Shown here piece by piece: positions 12,901 through 24,707 of a stretch of DNA of 64,000 bases. The stretch comes from Clytia hemisphaerica (lineage: Eukaryota; Cnidaria; Hydrozoa; Leptothecata; Clytiidae). Within the stretch, counting starts at the first letter, position 1; the number at the start of each line of letters is the position of its first letter. The stretch is from assembly GCA_902728285.1 (NCBI GenBank), contig CACVBU010000975.1, positions 130,700-194,699 of the forward strand. The letters run 5' to 3'. The notes beneath the pieces were generated by a model. The model was not told the DNA's origin. It worked only from the letters and a program-made list of their open reading frames with translations, and searched no databases. Made by a program: the position numbers and the translations under genes.

Positions 12901-13163
12901 ACACCCCTGTCTCACAGCCCCGGTTGAACTTCTTTTCTCAGTGGGGATAAAAATTCCTATTGAAACGATCCCAATGGGGATAGAAATTCCTTTGTTTCGG
13001 TTGTGAAGGGCAATTTTCAAACATTGAATTTCGAATGGTGATGAAATGAAAGTTAATTTCCAAGTGGGGCTGAAATTTTAAGGTATTTTCCCACCGGGGA
13101 CGAAATTTTGATCAATCTTTCCAGTGGGGCTGGGCTCCCAGCGGGTCTGTGACACAGTGGTAT
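12901..13163. mobile_element. ACACCCCTG-ended MITE, copy A
   Basis: It starts ACACCCCTGTCTCACAG and ends with the complementary GGGTCTGTGACACAG. The interior has repeated phrases of the type CAGTGGGGATAAAAATTCC, CCAATGGGGATAGAAATTCC and CCACCGGGGACGAAATTTT. It belongs with copies at 43599-43839 and 56411-56675, where 6-bp target duplications are visible, and a truncated copy at 61096-61172. For this copy no clear target duplication is seen. Confidence 0.7.
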
Positions 13164-13184
13164 CATAGTGTCCTTCAGGGTCTC

Positions 13185-13600
13185 TTCCCCCCATGCCTAG
13201 AATGAAAATTTTCCATTCCCCCCCCCTCATTTTTTCCCACCCTGCCTCCAAAAATTTCTCTGTCCCCCCCCTCAAGCAAAAAATTAAGAAGCTGTAATTT
13301 GATGAACTTAACGCTTATTGTTTTCCCTAAGGTAGTTCTAATTCAAGAAGAAATGGAAAGGATGGTGTTTTTAAACCATAATATTAATAAAACTAAGCAT
13401 TATGCTATATCATCTCATAAAACCAGATGTTTTTCAATTTTGAATTGATTTTGGTGAGTTCCCCCCATGCCTAGAATGAAAATTTTCCATCCCCCCTCGT
13501 TTCCCCCCCCCTGGCTTCAAAAAAAGTTCTTTCCCCCCTATACGTCCTTTTGACCTCAAAACCCATTCCCCCCTGAATCCAGCGGGTTTGTGACACAGTG
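13185..13600. repeat. C-run-rich duplicated block
   Basis: The phrase CCCCCCATGCCTAGAATG followed by AAAATTTTCCAT occurs at about 13187-13216 and again at 13461-13490. Each copy is followed by alternating C runs and TTTTTTCC-type spacers. The right end, near 13578-13604, repeats the AGCGGGTTTGTGACACAG end of the ACACCCCTG MITE family. This looks like two neighbouring, partly overlapping copies of one repeat. Confidence 0.5.
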
Positions 13601-14262
13601 GTATATAAACTGATGCAAAAAGTAGTAAAGAGAAGCATGTCAAGCTTTTAAACTGTCGCAACTTTCTGTGTATCGGTGCACTCATTAGGGCTACCAATCC
13701 CCAAATTTGAAACCTACCTGCTACTGTTTAATATACAAAAATCATGGTCACGTACGAGCTGATTCATTGATTTAAAACCTGCAGAAAATAAATCCCTTGG
13801 TGAGCCCTTTTCAATTTCATCGATAATGTTTACATAGGAAGTTTTCTAGGATTGAAATTTATTTTGAAAACAAACTTTTTTCAACTCGCTTCGAAAGAGT
13901 TATTTTAGAAAGTGTTTGGGATGACACATAAAATAAACTACAGTCATGTCAGAAAAAGTGAGATGGAGAATTAGAGCTTGCGGAGGTGTTTTGCTGGGTA
14001 CAACTACAACTGCTATTTCATACTATTGAAAATTCGGGTTGTTTTTTAATAAAAGTCTCATTACGATTTGGTAATTTTACGCAGCTACCCATCAGTTTTC
14101 GATTTCAATGAAATTAATACACCAAAAAGCCTATGCACCAAGAGCTACATGAAAGATGATTAGGTCTATAAGTTTAATACTCTAGTAAACCCGAGTGAAA
14201 TCAAATATCAGGACCAATTGCACTGGGTGAGTCCACCTATTGACCACATGGATACATCTATC

Positions 14263-14657
14263 CATAGTGCGGAAAGGGGCCTGATCCCCGTTCTTAAATG
14301 ATCCCCCTCTTGGCATCCCCCAACCTTTAAAAATGCCTATTCTCAAAGGTTTTGGACAAAAAATAGCTAACAAATATATGTGAAATATCTTTAGAGAGAG
14401 GAAGCGAAATAATAAACTTCTTTCTTCTTTTTGACTCAGACTACTCACAGAAAACTTCCTTTCATGAAGACCAAATTTCATAGCAGTGCTTGAAAATAAG
14501 CTATAGTATATGTAAGCCCACCCCCTTCTTAAACTATCTCCCCCTTCCTTGCTATCCCCCTTTTTCATGAAAATTTTTGACCCCCCCCCCTTCTTCATTT
14601 CTTCGGAAGTTGTCATCCCCCTTAAGAAAGGGGGGGTCCCCGGGGGTCCGAACTATG
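14263..14657. mobile_element. C/G-rich MITE with 5-bp target duplication
   Basis: The element begins CATAGTGCGGA and ends TCCGAACTATG, and is flanked by CTATC on both sides (14258-14262 and 14658-14662). Its interior has repeated ATCCCCC-type motifs spaced by AT-rich text, and ends with a C run, then a G run near 14628-14646. The minus-strand open frame at 14182-14616 crosses the left boundary and is judged spurious. Confidence 0.6.
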
Positions 14658-15368
14658 CTATCAATTCAAACCTACATGAAAAGGTGACTGGACTCGATTG
14701 CATGCTGGAATGATAACCAATGTTGAAAGTCGTTGCATTGGTTCGCTTCTAGAAACATTTGCCGAAGTTATTACCAGCAATCATAATTCGAGCTCAGCCC
14801 CCTTGTTACGTTAAACTTGATAGGTGACTAGTAGTCATGGGGCTCTAAAGCTATTTAAAACCCCTTGGTAGTTTTCCATGAGATTTTTTGCCCAACCAGT
14901 ATAACGACACTGGGATGATTTGATAGCAAAACTTAGACAAAACTGCATGATCATAATGATAAAAATCAAAATATATTATACATCATAAGAAGACTTGGTC
15001 AAAGTCAACTCAATAAAGATAAGAGGGAAAGGAGAGCAAGGGAGAGGGAAAGTATGTGATGATAAATATATATGATAACAATTTTGTGGCTTTTAATAAT
15101 ATTTTTTTATTCGCCTTCACAATGAATTGGAAGGGAATCAGAACCACAGAACGTTTTTATTAAATAACACCTTCTTAGTTTTACTTATTTATCCCTCTTT
15201 TTAAGCTCTTTCAAAACATTCCAAGACTAAATATTTTTCCTTTGTTATCAGTAACTTGACTTAAGTTCACTTTGTCTTCAGATTCTTTGTTCTTCATTAT
15301 TAAAATAATCGATTGAAAGTGTAAAATAATAATGATAATGAATCATTCAATCTGATTCAATTTATAAT

Positions 15369-15519
<151 letters not shown>

Positions 15520-16375
15520 TAAATTTAGGGTCTTTGTTTTCTTTATCTTTCTATTCATAAAATACATATTTACATTAGTTATCACCAGAAAACAAAAGAA
15601 AAACAAACAAAAAAAATGTTATAGAAACGTAGAAAAAAACAAAAATTATCTAAACAAAGCAATGCAAAAAATTAATTATTATAAATATTTTTACTCGTTT
15701 TTCTTTTAAAATATAAAATGCAACTCCGAGAAACTAATTCGACGATTTCAAAATTAATGATCGTAGATTCAAATAAGAAGGCAAAATGATACACCTGGTC
15801 ATGAAGAAAATTCATTGGTGCCCAATGAGCAGAGGTGTCTAAATATACCTCGAGAAGAGAAGAATGTTTCAATTAACAAAGCGACATGTAATTGTAGCCT
15901 TAATTGCTGGGAAAAGTACTTCTTCATAATTTTGATTATATAAAATAGAAATAGATAAAATTATGAGCATCCTCAGTCAATAATCATGCATAACGAATAA
16001 TATGTCCCTCCTCATTCATAGCTAATAGATCAGGTTCTGTTGGCCTTAAAAACGTTGAAAACTTTTTTAGTTTGATTGATTTTGAACTTACAATCATCTG
16101 AAAGACTTCGTGAGGTTTTTCCCATCCCATCCTCCTAAAAGGCAGTGTTGGTTGAATAAGAACAACCTACGAGCGTTTCATATAATAGCAACATTGATCG
16201 TGGGCCGGGGTGGATGGCAGATGAGCTGAATTGTATCACCATGTATACGGTGTAGAGGTCCACCTCGGGCCTGTGAGCTTGTATACAACACAATAATAAT
16301 GTATATCCAAAGATGATTTATAATACACATATCTACTACTACAATCATTTTAAATTACTGGAAATTTAGTTGTGA

Positions 16376-19171
16376 TCAGCGTTGTAGCATTGCAATCTCG
16401 TCATCGTTATAACTTGAGCGGGTGACGCGTGTGCATAAGAGAACACATGATAGGACGAAGGTAATCAATCCTAAACCATTAGCACCATACAAACAAAACA
16501 TTGCATAACTTTGATCTTTGTCGCTTACTTTTAGTAAAGCCCAAACCAATCCGAAAATTCCTGATCCAACTGAAAAAGAGGGTATTTATCTTTACAAAAA
16601 GTGAAATGCTGAGAGAGTTTTAAGAAGTGATGTTAAGTTCAAATTTTAATCAGGACATCTATTTTCTGAATTTGAAAAATATATGCTTCTCAGTGATCAT
16701 AGTGCCAAGTCCCAAACTAATGGCCATAGCTCCTGACTGCTTTAAGATGGGCAAAAACCTAATATTTTTAAAAAGGGTACGAAATTAGGTTCCCATGCTA
16801 CAAGCTTTGGTGCAACATTGAAGTTTGTATTAAAAAAGAAGTCAGAAATAAATCAAAACTTTACAAGCGCATTGGGACATTTTGTTTTGTCTCAAGACAA
16901 AAGCCGACCACGAATTTTCTTTTTTTTGTGTAAGCCTTACCTCCGATAAAAAGGAAGATAGACCCAACCAATATCGATTTCTTTGATGGTTTTCCTTGAC
17001 ACATGGTCCTCAAGATGAGAATAAGATGAATCAAGGCACCAAGAGCACCTCCAGCTAACGCTAGAATGATGATGTCCAAATCTAGAAAGATGACACAATC
17101 GTTTTGAGAAAATACATGCACAACTAGAGATAGAGGGCAAAGCTTGACTAATATATGTTTTTCCACTTTTGATAAATGGACTATTTCAGAGGAAATTTTG
17201 TATGGCGTTACTGGTTTGAGTAAAGAAAACGAGTTTTGAAATAATCTCATACTCAAAGACTCATGCATCCAGGATAGCAATCTCAATGATTGAAAAACGT
17301 TCTCTATAAAACTCTACAATTCAATGTCTTCAAAAAATATGGGGTCATTGATAAAGTCATTTTTGTGGGACTTGACCCTAAAGATTTTTGACTATTGGAT
17401 ACAGAGATACAGGATATCATCCTATTTGGCTTATTACCCCGGTATTTCCCCCTAGCAAAAAAGGTTCCTTCTCTACCAAGAACCTGGGAACCCATCTGAA
17501 AACCCACCTCTGTCGTACACAACCTTATCATCTGGAACTTTATACTTAAAATCTGGACCCCCTTGATCTTTAAAGATGAAGACCTCGGGTGTAAAAAGTG
17601 AGACAATCATTATAGATGAACTTTTCCAGGTATCTGGAAGGTTCAAGAGCTCAAAAGTCCCCTTACCAAGGAGGGTACCAAAAACTTGCAGGTTGGCTTG
17701 GAGGAATTCCAAATCAAAACAAAAAACACTTCCTAGTGAAGCACTTACTCAAATCAATTCCATCTTTCAGTTTCATCAAATTCTTTCGGACTTTACATCC
17801 AGTTAATGGATTACAATTACGCCATAAACCTTAAAGTAAATCAAAATTACACTTATATTATTGTTTTAGAGAATATTTGTGAAACAAACCCTAATACAAT
17901 CTTATACAAAGAGCCTAGATTTTGATTTATTTAGTTCGAAGCCCGAAGGCCTAGAGAGAAATCTTTCTCAAGCAAAAATGAATGAAGCCTTGAGAATAGC
18001 GCCGCTTTCAAAAGGATGGTTTTAATCTAGGGTTTTCTTTGTTTTCATGCTAGACGATATCATGCATCCATCGGGTAATGGATTTCACCTTCAACCCGGC
18101 GTTTGTGTAAAAATCACGTGGGTCACGCGTTTCAGATGGGAAATAAGTGGCTTCATTTCCTATCATCCAGGACATTCGGGATTTTGAGCTCAATAGCAAT
18201 GGTATTTCGTTCGCAACTGCTTAGGAATCAGACAAGAAAGTGTCACTGAAGTAGTATTAAGAAAATATTATCCGTAGCGTAAAAGCAGAACATTCGGCTA
18301 TGGTGCGCCAGGGGGGAGGGTTGGTACTAAAATCTCAGACATATATGAATACTAAAAGGATTTTTGAGAACTTATTGCATACCACCACCCTTTTTTAGAA
18401 ATGCAGTATTTTAGTACCTATTTTAGTACTAAAATTTTTGGGGACATTTTTAACACACAGAGATCACCCAATTTTGGTCCTTTCAGGACAAATTTTGTCT
18501 TCTCCGGATCATTTTTCTCAAGAGTGTTGATTTTTGCAACATAATATTCATTTTTAACAAAAATTGATACTTTTAAATAATGCTGCTTTAAGAATTAGGC
18601 AAACATTAAACACTTGACTGAATGCAAAGATAATTGAACTTGGGAAATGAACGTGAGAAAAATTTATTTAAATTTTTTGGAAAATCACGAAAAATTCTGA
18701 AAAAGGTTGATGAAAAATGATGAAAATCACTAATTTAGTACCAATTTACCAAAGAAATTCTCAAATTTTGGATACCACCTTTTTGGTATTTTAGTATCCC
18801 ATGGTACGAAAAGGATTTTTATGTTTTTTTGGGTATACCACCACGTCACTAAACATCATGATGTCCTAGATTTTATTACTGACCCTCCCTGGGTGCACAA
18901 GGTTGTGAGTACAATCCCTGGACCATATCAAAGACTCCTGGTAATTCATGCCTCTCTGAGTCTTTGGGTGGCGGCCGTCAAACGCGGTCACAAGACAAGA
19001 TTACTTACAAAATATGAAAAAAAAATAAAGAAAGCTCATACCATTTCTATATTCTGAACTGAATATTTTTTTGACCCACCAATAATCTAGCACACCAGCC
19101 GCCACGAACAAGCCAAGTGTCAGTACAACCAGAACAGCCACCGAGTATCGTACTGCTCGAAAGCAAGACAT
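16376..19171 (-). CDS. Claudin/PMP22-like tetraspan membrane protein, copy 2
   Basis: Four minus-strand exons: 19171-19042 (ATG), 17829-17749, 17081-16941 and 16569-16376 (TGA), giving 181 residues. Intron phases (1, 1, 1) match copy 1, and exon 3 is exactly the same length (141 bp). The loop has YWW, then GLWRNC and a second Cys; the end of TM3 reads IFGLVWALLKV against VFGLVWALIKV in copy 1, and TM4 begins LYGANG in both. The C-terminal tail differs (ends DEIAMLQR). This is a tandem paralogue with the same likely role as a tetraspan surface protein. The first intron carries an array of TTTAGTAC-like motifs (about 18300-18810). Confidence 0.85.
18300..18810. repeat. GTACTAAAA/TTTAGTAC repeat block inside an intron
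   Basis: In the first intron of claudin-like copy 2, the motif TAGTACTAAAA or its complement recurs at irregular spacing between a G run (CCAGGGGGGAGGG, about 18308-18320) and GGTATTTTAGTATCCCATGG near 18785-18804. It resembles the other G-run-ended elements of this window in design, but clear inverted termini were not found. Confidence 0.4.
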
Positions 19172-19777
19172 TTTTTTTGAATTTGTGTAATCGTTCTTGC
19201 TATAATTTGTAAGACATTTTGTCGTGTTAGATGATTATATTGCAAAATAAAAAAAACTTTTCAGGAATATCGATTTAAAAAATTTTTAAATCCATTCTCT
19301 GCACTCTTTTTTACCACAATATAGAAACCATGTCAGCGAAGTTCGTCTAATTCTCTTGAGAGTGGTTCCACATGATTAGTAGCAAAATACAATTCACACT
19401 TAAGGATTGGGGACACGAGAAGTTTGTTTTCGCTTTCCTCAAGCCATTAAAGTGATTGGACTTATATCTCTTTAGAAAACTAGGTCAATATCTACCTCAA
19501 CAATTAATGTTAATATTTTTCCAACCCAGAGCTATGAAAAATTATAAAGAAAAACAGTATTAAAAAATTCGATTACGCTGTTGATAAAATACCACAAATT
19601 TAACTTAACCACACAAATAATCCCGAAAGGAAAATAACATTAAGTTTCTTCAATGGGAGAAAACATTATGGAAAATTTCATTAATTATTGAAAGTTCTTC
19701 CTGATATTGACTTGATATGAATAGGTAAACAAACTGTTGGACTTTCTAGGTCAAAATTATTTATGCCAAACAATCAT

Positions 19778-20068
19778 CCCGGGGGGGGTACTACCCTTGT
19801 CGACCGACGGGGGTGCTCCGCTGAAGTTCGAAAAATGGATCCTACGTGGGACTCGAAATTTGCGAAAAAAGTGACCCTGAATGGGACTGAAATTCCAAAA
19901 TTTTCTACTTTTTCCCCAAATTTTCCAGAAATAGGCACCTTACGAGGGACTGATTTTTCTATTTTGGTGTTTTTGCGACCCTACCTGGGACTCGTGGAGG
20001 TTAAAAAAGGTACCCTGACCAGCGGAGCATCCCCGTAACCCATTTTGCCCTAGTACCCCCCCCTCCGG
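19778..20068. mobile_element. G-run/C-run-ended MITE with 8-bp target duplication
   Basis: It starts CCCGGGGGGGGTACTACCC and ends CCCTAGTACCCCCCCCTCCGG, and is flanked on both sides by ACAATCAT (19770-19777 and 20069-20076). Inside, the phrases GGACTCGAAATT, GGGACTGAAATTCC and GGGACTGATTTT recur at 30-50 bp spacing, and GTGCTCCGCTG near the left is answered by CAGCGGAGCATCC near the right. Non-coding; the open frame at 19763-20038 is incidental. Confidence 0.75.
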
Positions 20069-20679
20069 ACAATCATATATCTCACTACTGTAGTTCCTTG
20101 TATTCAAATCAGAGTGCTATGGTTGGAGGTACCCTCAAGGTTTTATACCATATATTCAAACTCTGTCATCAAAATCAATTAAAATAACTCCCCTGCAACA
20201 GCCATAGACCCGGTGGGATCTCCATGAACTGGAAAAGTAAGCTCAATTTGCCGAGTTTTCAATATATTGCCCATTGGAAAACACTGTTCTTTTATCCCCA
20301 CCCCAATGTATATATTCCTATCGAAATTAAGATAACCTTTTTAGTTATGTAAGCTGTAGACAATATGATTTTGAATCCCTACTCAGAAGTAACAGGAAGG
20401 TGTATATTTTCGTATTCCTGTTAGCATCTCATTCGTCGTAAAAAGGAGAACCTAAAAGAAGAAAATATCACTATATTGTTTATCCATACTTTTACACAAT
20501 CAAACTCACTTATTTGAGGAATTAGTATGTCAATTTGACTGTTGACAAAAATCGGCCTATCAGAATCTCTGTCAATCACAATATCTTCTTATTTTCAAAT
20601 CTTTGCATCTTATTATGTCGCCCGAGCACAATTTTCTTAAAGGTTTTGTTTTTAAATAAGAGTGATATCGTTTGCTTAC

Positions 20680-20804
20680 TCATCAGTTTTGATTCACAAG
20701 CTTTTTCACATTGAATTGATACAAATGTGGTGCAACATTGGTCAGAAAGAGGAAAAGAAAGATATTTTTTGCTTATATCAGCATAACAATAGCAAGACAC
20801 TGTC
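20680..20804 (-). CDS. Candidate orphan exon encoding a Cys-rich peptide
   Basis: A 125-bp minus-strand stretch is open from an acceptor (TTTCATATCAG) to a strong donor (GTAAGC). It encodes a peptide with CYC, then QCC and CEKAC, the last two ten residues apart. The CC...C..AC spacing recalls the cysteine-knot repeats of RECK-type proteins, but one exon is too little to name a gene, and I could not find flanking exons. It could equally be a chance open frame. Confidence 0.25.
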
Positions 20805-21619
20805 CTGATATGAAATATGTGTCTGATATGAAACGGGAACATTTATGTAAAAACAAAACCTTTAATGTAAACCTGTTGCTTTTGTTTAGAAATACCACAT
20901 CACCAAATTATTGGCCATGAAGAATGATCTCCATCACTGATAAAATCTTCCAGAAAGCCATCGTAAGAGAATTTGTTTTACCTAATTCTATAATTTAAAG
21001 TTTTAAAGAAAACGTTGTTTTAAATTTTTGAATTTCTAAAATAGTTGTGGTTTTGAAAGCTAAAGTGTTGAGAAGAAAATAACTTGGTTTTTTAAGTCGA
21101 ATAGTATTTTTTTTAGATGATTAAACAACTTGAAAAAAATCCATTTTGTTCACGGTTTGATTGCTCTGCCTCTCAAACAGACGAACGATTCTTACTGAAA
21201 ATAAAACTGAGAATAAAGATTTAGCCTCTGTTCTCCTGCTGTGTAATCCAACCACTAGCCTATATACTACATGCTGTTCAGCTATTTTAAAATTTCATGT
21301 TCAAAAATATTTTTACAGTCTTTGTCAATACTTTTTTCCGTGAGCTTTTTTAAAATTCAAATTTGAGTTTTGTAATTTCTCAAAATTGTAAGTCTGTTTA
21401 TATTTTAAGTCTATCTAGTAAACAGGTTGCAAAATGTTTTTAGTAACATGAGATTCATGTAATAAGCCATCATAATTGAATCCTCAGAAGTACCATCTTT
21501 TGTTCCTTCCTTGCCCTATTTCCAAAGTTTTGCTGGCCCTGCTATTTCTTTAATCAAGAAAGTGAAACATTTCAAATGTTTCATACTTGCTTTCAACCAG
21601 ATTACAGCATATAAAGTGA

Positions 21620-21716
21620 ACGTAAAAGTTGATGGTTATTTGTGTCAAAAATTAAAAGTGAACATTAAAAACACAGTGGTGTGTACGACGTTTCCACAGT
21701 TGTCTTTATCAAGTCT
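21620..21716 (+). repeat. Dispersed repeat, copy 1 (shared with 50512-50608)
   Basis: About 95 bp containing GTGTCAAAAATTAAAAGTG, CATTAAAAACACAGT and TTGTCTTTATCAAGT are repeated with few differences at 50512-50608 in the same orientation. The complement reads like the AAAGACAAC...GTCGAAACGTCG ends I associate with retroelement 3' regions (for example Penelope-like elements). That assignment is from memory and unverified. Confidence 0.65.
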
Positions 21717-23490
21717 TAGCAATATATAGGCTATATAAAGATTATGAATCGTGTAGTAGCCACATCAACTACTAATATAAAGTACTAATATCCAGAGATT
21801 ATGAAAAATCTTTCAAAAGGTTATATTTCAGGTTTGAGATAAAAGATAAATCTTAACAAAAATAAATTTTCTGACCTTGAACTTGGACGAACTATGAAAA
21901 TATTTCATAATAAGCTCTCTGGAAGTTTTCTGTTATACAGAGCTTTGCGCATAATTTACTTTTATCCGTCTTAATATTAAGAATTTTCGTTTCAACAGCC
22001 AACATTTTGACATTTATTATCAGGGCTTAAGCGCTGTAGAGAGGAAAGAAACGTTTGGGAGACTTAGCCATATTTTTATATATAGATAGGCAGAAGGTGT
22101 ATTACATGATGTATTTTACAACACTTCAAAAATAGCCAAAAATGTCGACAATGTCCAAATACCTTGAAGGTTTGACTACGCTCAACTATTTATTTTTTCG
22201 CCAACGACGTTGGTAGATTTTAGTAGGTGGTTTTAAGCTTTTACCTTTGCTAAAATGTTAAAAAAATCCTCATAGTAGATTTCACACTACGAATAATTAT
22301 GTTCAATCTTTACCAGACAGACACTGTTAAATTACATATGGAACCTCTAAGCATCAGCATTGAAAATTCTTTACTTACGGACACCGTTTTGATCAATCGC
22401 GATATTTTTTGTCAAATTTTGTTGTATTGATTTCGTGACAACTATCCACTTTTAACATATGAATACCATACCATACCTTGATGCTAACAAGGGTACAAAA
22501 ACTGAATTCTCTACTAAACTTCCTAAAACCCAGAGAGAAAGCATTAACTAAGATATTGATGATAAAAAATGAGCATAAAGTTATCATCATAATCATTTCA
22601 TAAAAAGCTATTTTTTTTCATCATATCAAATCTGTAATGCCTTGATCTCTCTATAATAGCTCTCTACCCTATTTCACTTTTATCTTTTATATTATGTCTT
22701 TCATCAAACTTTATTATGAGACTATACAATTAAAGCTCATAATGGCAAGCAAGATATATATTAAGCATTAACAAAACGATGCGTTGTTTAGCATACGCAT
22801 ACAAAATACACACGACTTTTTTTAAATCCCTTTCACAAACAAAGGATATAAGTAAAGAAAATGAAAGTAATGTAATTTTATTGGATTTCCTTGATGACAT
22901 CATTAGTATAATTATAAAGCTTCCTTATTTATAACTATTATACTGTCCAGGGTTTCGGTGTGGGAAGATCTATCCCACGACACAGAAATCCTGAAAGCAG
23001 ACGGGTAATCTATATCAATCTAATTACCAGTAGTAGGTTTGTTTAAAAAAAAAGAAACTATGAATCGTATGAACATTTAAGCCTGATGAATATTTCAAAA
23101 GATTATGAACAGCAAAGCCTGAGCCAAAATTTACTGGTTCTTATAAAAAAAGCGTGTCTTTATTAAATATCACATATCACACAAGTTAGCAATTTTTCAG
23201 ACAAACGAAAAGTTGTAATGTTTCTTTCAGTCTGTGCTCTTTTAATAAAAATAAGTAATTTATTGCTGTAGCTTTGCTGATCTTCTTATTATTGATAAAC
23301 CAATAAAGTATAGCCGAGGCTAGAGTCGAATCTCTTAATGTAGGATTTTGCGGCCCGATACAAACGATGGATTAGAAGTTTCATTCATCGTGAGAATTCG
23401 AGAAATGTAAAACGCGAAAACAAGTGCTAGGTTCAAACTGTCATCCGAAATGGGCTATCCCGTTGAGGAGATCTTTTTGGGAAAAGTGAC

Positions 23491-23620
23491 CCCCTGGATT
23501 TTTCTCCTCCTCTTTTGGACCACCCTGGATTTTCAACCTCAGATACTGACACCCTGGATTGTTTTACTTGAAAACCACACCCCCTGGATTTTTTATTTTC
23601 CATACCACCCTGGACGTCAC
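23491..23620 (+). repeat. CCCTGGATTTT short-interval array
   Basis: The phrase ACCCTGGATTTT or CCCCTGGATTTTT occurs five times at roughly 25-35 bp spacing between 23491 and 23615. It is open in one frame, but the protein is only the repeat read out. It resembles in style the arrays inside the G-run-ended elements. Confidence 0.7.
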
Positions 23621-24707
23621 ACCTCCTTAAAATACAGTACAGACTATTTCTTCAATAGCCCAATAGGGCAAATTTTAAGGCATCACTTTCTTTTTGCTTA
23701 TGAGTGGTTGATGAATTTCCTTTAGGTCTCCGGCTTGAAATTCAATGCCTCAAATATGCATTGCTGTCATTTTCCAATAGAATTTTTTTTTGAAAATAAA
23801 AAAGAGGACTTGGAAACCAATTTGTGGTCCAAAATTTCCAAAATTGCAATGAGAGATTATTGAAAAGTTTATTGTAGTTTTCCAATAGGGAAAGGGTGTA
23901 GGGTCCCAACGGATCCACGGCACGAGGAGTCCTGTTCTTATACTCAATTCTCAGTTAATATTTAGCTCACTTTAATTGTTTTCACTTTCAGTCATTTATT
24001 AGTCAATGCTGAGGATCGTTCTTAAAATTATTCTCCTTATAAAAAAGAGTATGAACGATTAAGCACTGTTTGATTTCAAGATCTTCTTGTCGATAACCTA
24101 TAGACATGATGACAAAGCGTTTCAGAGGTGGATAGTGATGAAGCGTCTGATGGTCTGATGATAAACTTGTGATAGACAGGGATACATCTATCAGGAGATT
24201 GGGTCATTACAGGAATGCACCTATTGTACATTTGAATCATTTGTCGAAGAAAGGAAATTGGGTTGCAACGGACTCTCGAATGATGTCAAAAATCAAAAGT
24301 CATTGGTACAGTTAAGAGTAAAGACATTTTATGCCGAAGGAGGGGAGCCTCCTTCTCCGGAAACCTATGTGATCGAGAAATTTACTTTTAGTACTGACTC
24401 AGTAGGTAGAAACATCGGACCTAACTTTTCACATCTTGAAAGTGTCATGTGGGACTGCATCATAGCGCATCGAATCCATCACCTCGACTGTGGTTTAAAC
24501 AATGATGATACATCAACATAGACCATTTTACAGCCGAAAGGAATCATAGGTGATCAGACTACCGCGCTCCTAACGATTTTCTGTTTGTCCAAAATTTTGG
24601 AGGTTTTTGCGTCTAGCCAACTGGAAGCCGTTACAAAGGCGCAATCAATCCTGATTAACCATAATTTATTACGACCGTGAAATGACCTAGGATGATTTTG
24701 TCGACTC

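Larger units (their letters stand above)
19172..24707. other. Gene-poor interval upstream of claudin-like copy 2
   Basis: Contains one G-run-ended MITE (19778-20068), a candidate orphan exon (20680-20804), a dispersed repeat (21620-21716), a CCCTGGATTTT array (23491-23620) and a half copy of the GGGGACACGAGAAGTTT repeat at 19409-19440. A segment near 23100-23155 resembles 29510-29567. No complete gene is recognised. Confidence 0.5.

Noticed and set aside
14182..14616. 144-codon minus-strand frame
   Set aside because: It reads through a C/G-rich repeat unit and its boundary; composition follows the repeat.
16861..17286. 141-codon minus-strand frame
   Set aside because: It overlaps exon 3 of claudin-like copy 2 but runs into intron on both sides; only 17081-16941 fits the splice sites and the paralogue.
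18821..19057. 78-codon plus-strand frame with tRNA-SINE-like GTGAGTACAATCCC
   Set aside because: It runs antisense into exon 1 of claudin-like copy 2; a SINE remnant is possible, but no A box or copy was found.
22950..23010. Short hairpin GTGTGGGA/TCCCACGACAC
   Set aside because: Too short, and no family or regulatory context.
24258..24521. 87-codon plus-strand frame
   Set aside because: Its last part resembles, out of frame, the LINE tail at 39555-39600 (ATC-ATCACCTCGACTGTGGT); probably a decayed LINE end, too weak to list as a feature.
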